Below are positions 1 through 7,703 of a stretch of DNA of 25,935 nt, piece by piece (position 1 is the stretch's first letter; each line of letters opens with the position of its first letter). The translations under genes and the position numbers were made by a program. The DNA is from an uncultured Porphyromonas sp. (lineage in GTDB: Bacteria > Bacteroidota > Bacteroidia > Bacteroidales > Porphyromonadaceae): the NCBI RefSeq assembly GCF_900541275.1, contig NZ_UQJH01000020.1, positions 1 through 25,935 on the forward strand, given 5' to 3'. Under the pieces are notes generated by a model that was not told the DNA's origin, did not search any database, and saw only the letters and a program-made list of their open reading frames with translations.

Positions 1-36
1 CTTTTTGTAAAGGACCATTGACTATACCATCATTGG

Positions 37-58
37 GAGACCTTTGCACAGAGGTCTC
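37..58. repeat. short perfect inverted repeat at left edge
   Basis: Seven-base arms GAGACCT (37-43) and AGGTCTC (52-58) flank an 8-nt loop, just downstream of the stop codon of the DUF1266 gene. It could be a weak terminator hairpin, but no U-run follows. GAGACCTTTGCA also resembles, from memory, the ends of IS5-type insertion sequences in Bacteroidota, so a remnant is possible. Only the palindrome itself is certain. Confidence 0.4.
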
Positions 59-74
59 GGTCAGCTTTGAAAAG

Positions 75-782
75 TTACTTAAAGCTGTATTTGGAATACA
101 CATCCGTGTCAGACTCTCTATGATATAGAGCCTTACAATCGTCTATGATATCCTCTGTATCAAATCCTTGAATGGCTCGGCCCATTAAGAAAGAGACCGT
201 ATAGTCGTTCCAGTCTTTGCCTAATGACGATGCTTTCACCGCTCCTTCATTGAGGTACTTCCACATTTCCGCTTCACTGATGTATTGCAACCAATAACAC
301 CATTTTGCCAAGCTCACCAGTCGGCATACGTCCCAAGCATACGTGGAGGTTGTGGTCCGGACTTGAGCCAAATCCGTTTTTAGACCGTCTGCTATCAAAG
401 TCTGCAGCTCAATAAGTTCCTCGGAAGAACCTCTTTGAGCAAGGACTTCGTCCAATTCCGTACTCCGCTCTAAATTAAGCAGAGCGTTTAGCGTCTCTAG
501 AGCATCTTCCCGACCATTAATGCCCCATTGTTCTTGAAGCCCGGTCTTGTATACATTCATATTATTATCGGTGATAATACTAAGGATGTCCTCACTGCGA
601 TAACAAGACAAGATGGCTCCAAATACCAGTAACCTTTTCTTTTCCTCGGTGAGCGGTGTTTGAGGATGTGAAGCCAAAAAGGCTTTCAGGTTTTTCTTAG
701 CAAAGAGCCGAGACACGATTTCAAGCACGATAAAAGCAATAATCAAGACAGCGACTATTGCCACGATGATTTTCCAGATCAT
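75..782 (-). CDS. membrane-anchored DUF1266 family protein
   Basis: 235 aa. Residues 4-24 form one N-terminal hydrophobic helix followed by RLFAKK, so the protein is probably anchored with its bulk in the cytoplasm. The C-terminal half shows the DUF1266 pattern: AWDVCRLVSLAKW (149-161), then W191 and the stretch FLMGRAIQGF (198-207). The family has no established biochemical activity; members occur widely in bacteria, often as helical domains beside membrane or stress genes. It is the last gene of a leftward group of four, 47 bp downstream of the DUF3137 gene. The start is the ATG at 782. Function is unknown; the family call is from motif recognition. Confidence 0.72.
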   Translation of the reverse strand: MIWKIIVAIVAVLIIAFIVLEIVSRLFAKKNLKAFLASHPQTPLTEEKKRLLVFGAILSCYRSEDILSIITDNNMNVYKTGLQEQWGINGREDALETLNALLNLERSTELDEVLAQRGSSEELIELQTLIADGLKTDLAQVRTTTSTYAWDVCRLVSLAKWCYWLQYISEAEMWKYLNEGAVKASSLGKDWNDYTVSFLMGRAIQGFDTEDIIDDCKALYHRESDTDVYSKYSFK

Positions 783-829
783 ACAAGTATTATTCTAAAG
801 TTAAACATAAGTCTATTATATCATATTTC

Positions 830-1873
830 CTACTTATCCACATGCTTCCCCATCATTTCTTCTACAGAAAGACAGAACCCGATCTCTTGGTAGATTTCAA
901 GCAATAGGTCTTCGTTTAAAGATGTTTTCCCGCTAAGGCGAAGAAATCCTTTTGGCATATTGGAGGCATAATAAAATGTATCTCCGCTAAAGGAGAGCAT
1001 CAAGTCATGAGTAAAGGAACAACGAAGAGCGGTAAGTTCCTTCATCATTGCCGGGGTCAAAATCATACGGGCTTCTATCTCGTCATCGGCATATACGGTA
1101 AAGAGACGTTCAAACTCGGGGTCTTCCAAATAAACAAACTTTGCTTTATGTCTCTCCCTCAGTTTTTGTATCGTCAGAGCGAAGTAGCCCAACTTATCCT
1201 CCAAATGGTCGGGAAGCAGCATAACAAATCCCCTGCAAGTTCTTGGAAGACGGCAGTAACCAAACATTCCCCTAAAGCTGAACATCGTGCTCTCTACTTG
1301 TGCGCCCCACATCGGACTGAAAATCGCCCGACAGAGGAGCCTAAAGGATCTCCATAGTTTAGTATTCTGTTCATTTGTTGCGGTTACTCCTATATCGGCT
1401 ATTGTCAATGCTTGATGCTGAGTTGGGAAACTCAATGCACCGTAACTTGCCACTTGCAGAGTACCCTCCGACCTATTTGGGGTTCCGAATAGTCTGCTTG
1501 CCCGAATATCGGACACCTTTACTTCTTTTGTCGGAGAATAATTTGCATCCGGAAATAGCTGGTTGATAATTTGCCCCATTACTTTTTCCTCTTTCTGCTT
1601 CAGTGCATTTAGGCATAAAGAGAACAGCGTATTGAGGACCACAAAGGCGACAAAGAATATGACGACATACGTTGCCGTTATTTGTGAGGTTTCATAATTG
1701 CCCGCATCGACGATATGCCTTCCGAATATAGTGAATGCAAGCCAAAGCAGAGCCAAAGGGTAAACGGAATAAATGAGAAGCCTAACAATCTTACGCCACA
1801 TAGCTATGTGGGTTAGTTGCCCTCTCATTTGCTGAGCGACAATCTTGAAGTCAATCAAGTGGTCTTCTTTCAT
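830..1873 (-). CDS. DUF3137 family membrane protein
   Basis: 347 aa from the ATG at 1873; a longer reading would need a TTG at 1876 overlapping nothing useful, so the ATG is preferred. Two hydrophobic helices lie near residues 29-49 and 68-92, followed by a soluble domain. The segment LEDPEFERLFTVYADD and the following ARMILTP match the DUF3137 core (LED-FE..F.V...D..EAR.ILTP). DUF3137 genes are commonly found directly beside lemA, as here: only 3 nt separate it from lemA, which implies co-transcription and a shared membrane role. No catalytic residues are evident and the function of the family is not established. Confidence 0.75.
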   Translation of the reverse strand: MKEDHLIDFKIVAQQMRGQLTHIAMWRKIVRLLIYSVYPLALLWLAFTIFGRHIVDAGNYETSQITATYVVIFFVAFVVLNTLFSLCLNALKQKEEKVMGQIINQLFPDANYSPTKEVKVSDIRASRLFGTPNRSEGTLQVASYGALSFPTQHQALTIADIGVTATNEQNTKLWRSFRLLCRAIFSPMWGAQVESTMFSFRGMFGYCRLPRTCRGFVMLLPDHLEDKLGYFALTIQKLRERHKAKFVYLEDPEFERLFTVYADDEIEARMILTPAMMKELTALRCSFTHDLMLSFSGDTFYYASNMPKGFLRLSGKTSLNEDLLLEIYQEIGFCLSVEEMMGKHVDK

Positions 1874-1876
1874 CAA

Positions 1877-2446
1877 TTATCCGAAAATCTCCTTGATATG
1901 AATGTCGCCCAACTCACTTTCAGGAATTTGTATCAATGCTTCTTTCCCAAGATGTTTTCTTGAAGCGATGTATGAAGACGGGAACATTTCTATGGCATTG
2001 TTGTAATCCGTTACGGTTGCGTTATAAGTTCGGCGTATAGCCTGCAATTCGTTCTCCATATCCGTTATCTGATATTGGAGATAGACAAACTGCTCATTGG
2101 CTTTGAGATCCGGATTACTCTCAACAACGGCCTTAACTTGTTTGAGAAGAGCGGAGATTTCTGTCCCGTCCTTGATTTGTTCTGCTTCGGGGGCTCCGTC
2201 TGCTCGAGACCTTAGTTCGGCTATGCGGGTAAGGATTTCATTTTCGTGTCCCATATACGCTTTAAGAGATGCCACCAAATTGGGTATAAGGTCATTTCTC
2301 TGCTTGAGTGCCACACAAATGCCACTCCGGCATTGTTCCACCCTGTTTTTCTTGGCAATGAGATTATTAGAGGTGATTATACCCCAAATCAGTATAAGCA
2401 CAACTATTGCGACAAGGACACTCCCGGCAATTATTGATGCAGTCAT
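1877..2446 (-). CDS. lemA: LemA family protein
   Basis: 189 aa, the usual length for LemA. A single N-terminal helix (about residues 4-24) is followed by the family signature: NNLIAKKNRVEQC, then QRNDLIPNLVASLKAYM and a long helical coiled region ending in YNNAIEMFPSSYIA. LemA proteins are membrane-anchored helical bundles with the bulk outside the cytoplasm or in the periplasm; the molecular function is unsettled. The gene lies 15 bp downstream of the MORN-like gene and 3 bp upstream of the DUF3137 gene, the standard LemA/DUF3137 pairing. Cys39 and Cys44 are unusual extra cysteines near the membrane end. Confidence 0.88.
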   Translation of the reverse strand: MTASIIAGSVLVAIVVLILIWGIITSNNLIAKKNRVEQCRSGICVALKQRNDLIPNLVASLKAYMGHENEILTRIAELRSRADGAPEAEQIKDGTEISALLKQVKAVVESNPDLKANEQFVYLQYQITDMENELQAIRRTYNATVTDYNNAIEMFPSSYIASRKHLGKEALIQIPESELGDIHIKEIFG

Positions 2447-2461
2447 ACAAATTCGCTTGTC

Positions 2462-3193
2462 TCAATGATTATTTCTTAGTACTCTTGTCGTCTTCATAGT
2501 GGCGTCGTACTCTTTCCATACCCCCGAACGTTCTCCATCGGCATACTGTCCCTCTACAACCAAAATCGGATTTCCGTTGCGCAAAACTTCTTCTTTGTAC
2601 GCCCCATGTAGCACGCCCATGCGATAAGTTCGTGTGACTTTGCTTTCAACGCCATCTCCCTGTTTCGTGAGTTTCCACTCGACCCCGTCTTTCTTCCCAT
2701 TCACCCAACGGGTCTCAAGTATTTGAGCACCGTTTTGGCTGTCATACCGCTTCTCAAAGCCGTTTTCCACACTTTCCTGGTATTCTTTCTCCAAATCCAA
2801 ACGACCGTCTTTGAAATAGGTTTTTACACAGCCATCGATTTTGCCCTTCTTCATAGGGGTAATCTTGCTGACAGTTTTGCCGTCTTGGTAGTACTCCGTG
2901 AACACCCCATTTCTTTTCCCCTGGTCATACGCTCCCGTTTCTCTCAGTACACCATCCCGATAGCGGTGGTACTTGCCATCCATCAGTCCGTTAGAAAAGG
3001 AAATAGTCTCTTCGTCAAGCCCCCGCTTGATACGCCACTCTCCCTGCAAGGGTTTTCGGCTGTCCTTTTCGAAATAAACTGTCGTATTGTTTTCGCCCGA
3101 TAGGGGTAAGAGTTCATCGCTTAGAATCACCTTTTGAGCCGATACCGAAAGGCTCAGCAACAGCGAGAAGAAAAAGAGAATATATCGATTCAT
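2462..3193 (-). CDS. secreted MORN/YwqK-like repeat protein
   Basis: 243 aa. A signal peptide (MNRYILFFFSLLLSLSVSAQ) has a likely cleavage site after SAQ or SA. The rest is made of irregular 20-25 residue repeats with the MORN/YwqK rhythm: DGKYHRYRDG, QGKRNGVFTEYYQDG, KGKIDGCVKTYFKDGR, NGKKDGVEWKL, DGERSGVWKEYD. Databases often label such proteins 'YwqK family antitoxin', but toxin-antitoxin activity is not shown by the sequence. It is the first gene of the leftward cassette with lemA, DUF3137 and DUF1266. A periplasmic or surface scaffold role is an inference. Confidence 0.75.
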   Translation of the reverse strand: MNRYILFFFSLLLSLSVSAQKVILSDELLPLSGENNTTVYFEKDSRKPLQGEWRIKRGLDEETISFSNGLMDGKYHRYRDGVLRETGAYDQGKRNGVFTEYYQDGKTVSKITPMKKGKIDGCVKTYFKDGRLDLEKEYQESVENGFEKRYDSQNGAQILETRWVNGKKDGVEWKLTKQGDGVESKVTRTYRMGVLHGAYKEEVLRNGNPILVVEGQYADGERSGVWKEYDATMKTTRVLRNNH

Positions 3194-3208
3194 ATTATAA
3201 TAGAATGC

Positions 3209-3224
3209 CCAATTATTTAATTGG
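3209..3224. repeat. 16-bp perfect palindrome upstream of the MORN-like gene
   Basis: CCAATTATTTAATTGG (7-bp arms, 2-nt centre) lies 16-31 bp before the start codon at 3193. Position and symmetry fit an operator or a short leader hairpin, but AT-rich palindromes also arise by chance. Confidence 0.3.
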
Positions 3225-3332
3225 TTACTTTTGCTTCATTGCCTGTTTAATAAACGTGAAACTATGTGCTTCGCTTCCTTTGTCCTTTGTTGCTTTAAGT
3301 TTCTCTGCTCTCAAGCATATAAGAAAAATCCT

Positions 3333-3351
3333 GCCTCTTTTATCAAGAGGC
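3333..3351 (-). terminator. candidate intrinsic terminator or leader hairpin
   Basis: Perfect 7-bp stem (GCCTCTT / AAGAGGC) with a 5-nt loop. Read leftward it is followed by AGGATTTTTC, a short U-rich tract. It lies about 95 bp downstream of the HTH gene stop, so it could end that transcript. It would also sit in the leader of the cassette if that transcript starts from the motif at 3377-3384, where it could act as an attenuator. Confidence 0.45.
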
Positions 3352-3376
3352 AAGAGCATACACAGATACTCAATGG

Positions 3377-3384
3377 CAAAGATA
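3377..3384 (-). promoter_or_regulatory. candidate -7 promoter element for the four-gene cassette
   Basis: On the minus strand this reads TATCTTTG, a full match to the Bacteroidota -7 consensus TAnnTTTG. A TTTG lies about 22 bp further upstream, close to the usual -33 spacing. It would give a leader of roughly 175 nt before the start at 3193, long for this window. Confidence 0.4.
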
Positions 3385-3445
3385 GAGTTTTTTGCGATAC
3401 TCTGACCAAAACAATGGATAAAAACAAAGGAAGACCTACATATCA

Positions 3446-3661
3446 TTACCGATGAAGGTTTCTGTTGACATAGTTCTCACTCAGTATTCTGTTTATGTCT
3501 GAGAGCCGATAGAGGATTTTCCCTGCGATTTGGGTGTAAGGGATAATGCCCTTATCCCGATAGTCTTGCAGGGTACGAGGGGAAAGGAACAGTCTCTCGC
3601 AAACCTCCCGTCCTGTGAGATAGATATCACCTTCAAAAAGAGGACGATGAGTTTGAGCCAT
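3446..3661 (-). CDS. excisionase-like helix-turn-helix protein
   Basis: 71 aa from the ATG at 3661; a TTG-initiated extension to 3682 is possible but less likely. The core YLTGREVCERLFLSPRTL is a MerR/excisionase-type (HTH_17) DNA-binding helix pair, followed by the wing segment IPYTQIAGKILYRLSDI, in which KILYR is typical. In Bacteroidota such small proteins accompany conjugative and integrative elements, though many are chromosomal orphans. No integrase or mobilisation gene is visible nearby. It lies at the junction between AT-richer DNA to the left and GC-rich DNA to the right. Target sites are unknown. Confidence 0.75.
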   Translation of the reverse strand: MAQTHRPLFEGDIYLTGREVCERLFLSPRTLQDYRDKGIIPYTQIAGKILYRLSDINRILSENYVNRNLHR

Positions 3662-3842
3662 GCTTCTCACTCGATTCGTCAAACCTTTAATGCCAGAGAT
3701 GAGTTGCTTCTTCTCTGGTGTTTCTTTATTGAGTACTTCAAAGCACTCCGCTCATTTCTAAATCGTTACCTATCCGCATCGCCCCAAATGGTAACCTCTT
3801 ATTTCTCAGCCAGATAGCCCGAAACCAAAAAATTGAGGGGGA
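3662..3842. other. intergenic junction between AT-rich and GC-rich segments
   Basis: No gene is seen here. It holds a perfect 7-bp inverted repeat (CCAGAGA 3693-3699, TCTCTGG 3712-3718) upstream of the HTH gene and a near-match to the -7 motif at 3679-3686 on the minus strand. No terminator is clear after the sialidase stop. Base composition changes visibly across this stretch. Confidence 0.4.
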
Positions 3843-5357
3843 TTATTTCTCCTCTATAAGGGGCAGATCCTGTAGGCCGATGGAGTAGAAGACGAGTGAC
3901 ATCTCCTCGTCCTCCTCAGCTATGTAGCCGATGGTGTGGTCGTCGATCATCAGCGCCTCGGTATAGGCACACCAGCCGGGCGTGAGGAGGACACCATCGT
4001 CCCAGCCCTTCTCCTCACTCCAGCTGTAGAGCCGTCCGTTTTGGCGTCCGGGACCGGCAGGAAGGGTATGCATAAGGCGCATGCCATCGGCGGGAGAGGT
4101 GAGGAAGGGGGCACCATTGCAGGCGACGTCGTGGAGGCCGGCATAGCGATCTGTCTGCTCCCAGGTGATGCCACCGTCATTGCTGACGGAGAATATCCGA
4201 TCACCGCGGCGGGGATTTCGGATGCTCATCAGGAGCGATCGGTCGGGCATCGTGATCACCTTGGACTCATCACCACGGTCGTAGGCAGGCTCCGAGACCT
4301 GCCAGGTCTCGCCCATGTCGTCGCTGAAGACAAGGCGGTTGTCAAAGGCGCGTCGCTCAGGGTCCCACATGGCCGCGACGTACATGATCCGTCCGTAGCA
4401 GGCTGTGGCGCCGTGACCGGCGGCGATGAAGGAGGCTGCGTACTTCCGGCGATCGGGGTCGGGACAGCCGGTCCCGTAGAGCTGGGGCTGCATCGTCCTC
4501 GGCTCGCTCCAGGTGCGACCATCATCGGTACTCTCCATGACGTACTGGGGCATCGGCTTATCCGCCGTGGAGCCCCAGAGCCCCTGCCCACCGACGAAGG
4601 TGATGATCACCTTCTCCCCGTGGCGGGTCTCGACGACGCAGATATCCCCGTAGCCGGCTCCCCTACCCTGCCCCCTGAGGATGATCTCGGGGTCGGACCA
4701 CGACTTGCCATTGTCCTCGCTCCGGCGGAGGATCAGGTCGATGTCCTCGGGGATGTCGTTCTGATTGTACTTCCTCCTGTCCGCAAAGGCGAGGAGCGTC
4801 CCCTTGGAGGTCTTGATGAGGGCGGGGATGCGGAAGTTGCGCGAACCAGTGTCCCCCGGGACGAAGAGGGGCGTGTAGGTGCGCCAGCGCTGACGGGAGG
4901 TCTTGTCGCCCACCTGCTTGATGGGGTAGCTCCGGCCATTGATAGAGACGGAGAGGACCTCTCCGCGGAGCTTATCGGGGGAGTAGAGGGGATCCTCAGC
5001 CACGTCGGCGGTGAGGTAGAGTACTCTCTTGTCGGTGGTGAGGCGGGCGCGCTCCTTCCCACTCAGCGGGATGGCATCGTAGGCGACCCGGCCCTTGTAG
5101 TCGTCGAGATCACGCACCACGAGGCTGTCGCTGGCGAGCACCTCGCACCGCTCTATGAGGCGGGTGGTGCGGGGGTCGAGGCGGTAGGTGATGTCGATGC
5201 GGCCGCTCTTGGGGAGGACGATGGTAGCGAGGGTCCGCCTCGTCTGTCCGCTCATATAGCCGTGCCGGGAGCCGATGACGGTGACGGAGTCGGTCTGGGC
5301 ATAGGCGAGGGAGCCGAGGAGAAGGAGGAGGAGGGTGTAGAGGGTCTTTCGTATCAT
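3843..5357 (-). CDS. secreted exo-alpha-sialidase (GH33)
   Basis: 504 aa with a signal peptide (first 20 residues, ending AYA before QTDS). Residues about 25-165 form an N-terminal beta-rich domain like the one preceding the catalytic domain in P. gingivalis sialidase. The catalytic six-bladed propeller starts with the FRIP motif (175-178; Arg176). It has four Asp boxes: SEDNGKSW (213), STDDGRTW (276), SDDMGETW (345) and SNDGGITW (392). Likely active-site residues are Arg195 and the Asp201-Asp207 segment, Glu364 in GDES, Arg380 in SIRNPR and Tyr465 in AYTEALM. It releases terminal sialic acid from host glycoconjugates. It lies 27 bp downstream of tamL and is probably the last gene of the tamB-tamL transcript. 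No sialic acid uptake or catabolism genes are in the window. Confidence 0.93.
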   Translation of the reverse strand: MIRKTLYTLLLLLLGSLAYAQTDSVTVIGSRHGYMSGQTRRTLATIVLPKSGRIDITYRLDPRTTRLIERCEVLASDSLVVRDLDDYKGRVAYDAIPLSGKERARLTTDKRVLYLTADVAEDPLYSPDKLRGEVLSVSINGRSYPIKQVGDKTSRQRWRTYTPLFVPGDTGSRNFRIPALIKTSKGTLLAFADRRKYNQNDIPEDIDLILRRSEDNGKSWSDPEIILRGQGRGAGYGDICVVETRHGEKVIITFVGGQGLWGSTADKPMPQYVMESTDDGRTWSEPRTMQPQLYGTGCPDPDRRKYAASFIAAGHGATACYGRIMYVAAMWDPERRAFDNRLVFSDDMGETWQVSEPAYDRGDESKVITMPDRSLLMSIRNPRRGDRIFSVSNDGGITWEQTDRYAGLHDVACNGAPFLTSPADGMRLMHTLPAGPGRQNGRLYSWSEEKGWDDGVLLTPGWCAYTEALMIDDHTIGYIAEEDEEMSLVFYSIGLQDLPLIEEK

Positions 5358-5384
5358 GAGTGTAGTGCGTGCTGTGAGTGGGGA

Positions 5385-7703
5385 TCAGAAGGGGTACCCA
5401 ACGGCAAGGTGGAGGGCGAGCGGGAGGTTTTTCTTATCCCCAAAGGTATTGAAGTAAGGTCCGCCCGATCGGTCGGGACGATGGAGGGCGACACCGAGGT
5501 CAAGCCGTACCACGAGCATCGAGAGGTCGTACCTCACACCGAGCCCGGTGGAGAGGGCGACATCGCGGAGGAAGTAGCGCGAGGTGAGGGTGGCATCAGG
5601 CCTCGAGGGATCCTGCCTGAGGAGCCACACATTGCCTGCATCGACAAAGGTGGCCACCTCAAGGTCTCCGACCACCTTGGCCCTCAGCTCGAGATTGGCC
5701 TCGAGGCGGAGGTCACCCGTCCGGTCGAGGAAAGAGAGGGGAGAGGGGTTTTGGGGACTATAGGCGCCGGGACCGAGGGTGCGGACGTTGAAGCCTCGCA
5801 GACTATTGGCTCCGCCGGAGTAGAATTGCTCGGTATAGGGCGCCACGGTCTGATTGCCATAGCTGTAGATCGCTCCGCTGTAGAGGCGACTGGCGAGCGA
5901 GATCATCGAGCTCGCCTGATAGGCATACCGCAGCTCGAGGGTGCCCTTGACAAACTGTGCAAAGCTCGACCCCGCCAGGCGGTAAGGGCGAGGGGTGCCC
6001 TTGGGGTAGCAGAGGGAGAGGAGGTTGCCCGCCTCCGAGACGTATGCCTCGAGGGAGAAGGTGTGGCGCGAGAGCGGGTCGCGTGTCTCGAAGCCGAAGA
6101 GGTAGGAGGCCTGAGGGATAAACTGATTTCGGAAGGAGAGCCCCAGCCCAGGATTGGCCTCTAAGGCCTCGTCAAAGGCAGCAGTACGGCGGACGAGGTG
6201 ATTGTAGGAGATGCTGAGCGGACGGACAGTGTGGCGCACCCCCTTGAAGGGCTCAAATCGGTACTCGGTGTCAAAGGCAAACTGCATCTGGCGATAGAAA
6301 CCACTTCGGCTCAGGAGCGCCGCCGTGAGCCCCAGCTTGCTGTAGGCGGGATAGGTAAAGGGTCGGTAGTAGAGCCCGGGGATCAGGAGACGGGGAAACT
6401 TAAGGTCAGTGGAGAGGAGGAAGAGGTAGCTATTGATGTCCCACGCCGCTGAGCCCTCGTCGCTCTTGCGGTACCCGGTCTGCCACTCGTAATTGCCCTG
6501 CAGCCGCACGGAGAGGGTCTCGCCGCCTCGGAATACATTTCTCTTATTCACGGAGAGTGCCAGTCCGGGACCGGTCTGATTATTGGACTTCAGTCGGTAG
6601 GTGGCCTCCAGCTCGGCGGCATAGGGCTTATCCTCCATGGAGACTAAGGAGACGTCGAGGAGGGAGAGGCTGTCGGTCGTGTGTCTCGGGGAGTAGGCGA
6701 CATTGGTGTAGGCAAAGGTCTCGAGCTCGGAGAGGGAGGAGACGGTCGAGGTCTGGTAGCGCTCGTTGTAGACCTGCCCCTCCTCCAGCCGCACCCTCGA
6801 GGCGAGGAAGCGGAGCCGCACCGGGGGACGCTGATGGTAGCGGAAGAGGATGCCATCGTAGCGGGTGGAGTCGGTGAGGGCGGAGCGGTGCCGGTCGTAG
6901 AGGTCGTAGGTGATGTCACCGATGCTCCAGGTGCGGAGCGCGTCAGCGGAGGTCTCTCGGGAGAGGTCGACTCGCAGCTGAGCCTTCCCCGGCACGGCAA
7001 GGGTGTCGGCCTCGTAGTGGATGTCCGTGGGCTGGAAGTAGTAGTAGCCGCGGTCCCTGAGGGCAGAGGCGATGCGCTTTCGCTCGCTCTCAAGGCGCCA
7101 GACGCTGAGTACGTCTCCCGCGTGGAGCCTACGCTGACTCGGGTCCTCGAGGTCGAGGGAGTCGGGCGTGGTGATGCTGAGTCGGTAGTCGATGCTATCG
7201 AGCCGTATCGGCTCGCTCATGGTGATGTCGTAGGCCACCTTGGCGGTGACGGAGTCCTTGTCGTAGACGATGCGCGGCACCACGGTGGAGCCAAAGAAGC
7301 CGTACTCCTCCAGCACCTGCTTCCCCACCTGGGCGCGGAGGGGAGGATTGACGGTGGAGATGAGGATCGGCTCGCTGCCAAAGTTTTTGTAGATCCATCG
7401 CCCCAGCGGGTCGGTGGCATCGGCGAGGTTTTGGTGGATCCAGAAGGGGTAATTAAAGGGCAACCTCGCTCTCGAGGAGCCGAAGAGGGAGCCATTGGGC
7501 TTATAGGCGAGCACTCTATTGACGTCGGCCCTGGCGAGATGCATCTCCTCAATATTGGGCTCACTCTCTATCGACACCTTGCCCAGCCCGGCGTAGAAGG
7601 TCTCCCCCTCGGGGATGTACCGCGAGACGGAGCAGCCGACGGCGATGAGGAGGACGACGGCGGCGGTGAGCAAGATCGAGGGACGAGGGGGGTAGTTTCT
7701 CAT
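5385..7703 (-). CDS. tamL: TamL, lipoprotein-type TamA/Omp85 outer membrane protein
   Basis: 772 aa. The N-terminus is a lipoprotein signal with lipobox AVGC (Cys24), followed by SVSRYIPEGE. This is how Bacteroidota TamL differs from proteobacterial TamA, which has an ordinary signal peptide. Residues about 30-370 contain POTRA-like repeats; the remainder is the 16-strand Omp85 barrel, with FYSGGANSLRGFNVR in the typical surface-antigen region (PGAYS, then RLEANLELRAKV). It ends in aromatic Phe, as expected for barrel insertion. It partners TamB for insertion of outer membrane proteins or lipid transport. Its ATG overlaps the tamB stop (ATGA, 4 nt), so the two are translationally coupled. Confidence 0.88.
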   Translation of the reverse strand: MRNYPPRPSILLTAAVVLLIAVGCSVSRYIPEGETFYAGLGKVSIESEPNIEEMHLARADVNRVLAYKPNGSLFGSSRARLPFNYPFWIHQNLADATDPLGRWIYKNFGSEPILISTVNPPLRAQVGKQVLEEYGFFGSTVVPRIVYDKDSVTAKVAYDITMSEPIRLDSIDYRLSITTPDSLDLEDPSQRRLHAGDVLSVWRLESERKRIASALRDRGYYYFQPTDIHYEADTLAVPGKAQLRVDLSRETSADALRTWSIGDITYDLYDRHRSALTDSTRYDGILFRYHQRPPVRLRFLASRVRLEEGQVYNERYQTSTVSSLSELETFAYTNVAYSPRHTTDSLSLLDVSLVSMEDKPYAAELEATYRLKSNNQTGPGLALSVNKRNVFRGGETLSVRLQGNYEWQTGYRKSDEGSAAWDINSYLFLLSTDLKFPRLLIPGLYYRPFTYPAYSKLGLTAALLSRSGFYRQMQFAFDTEYRFEPFKGVRHTVRPLSISYNHLVRRTAAFDEALEANPGLGLSFRNQFIPQASYLFGFETRDPLSRHTFSLEAYVSEAGNLLSLCYPKGTPRPYRLAGSSFAQFVKGTLELRYAYQASSMISLASRLYSGAIYSYGNQTVAPYTEQFYSGGANSLRGFNVRTLGPGAYSPQNPSPLSFLDRTGDLRLEANLELRAKVVGDLEVATFVDAGNVWLLRQDPSRPDATLTSRYFLRDVALSTGLGVRYDLSMLVVRLDLGVALHRPDRSGGPYFNTFGDKKNLPLALHLAVGYPF

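Noticed and set aside
1007..1566. plus-strand frames opposite the DUF3137 gene
   Set aside because: Antisense shadows with no coherent domain.
3205..3455. small open frames on both strands between the MORN-like and HTH genes
   Set aside because: Cys/Phe-rich translations in AT-rich non-coding DNA, overlapping the promoter and hairpin candidates; no start context or homology recognisable.
3936..6164. 742-codon open frame on the plus strand
   Set aside because: It lies antisense to the sialidase and tamL genes, has a low-complexity Gly/Glu/Val-rich translation with no domain, and results from GC-rich codon bias in the real genes.
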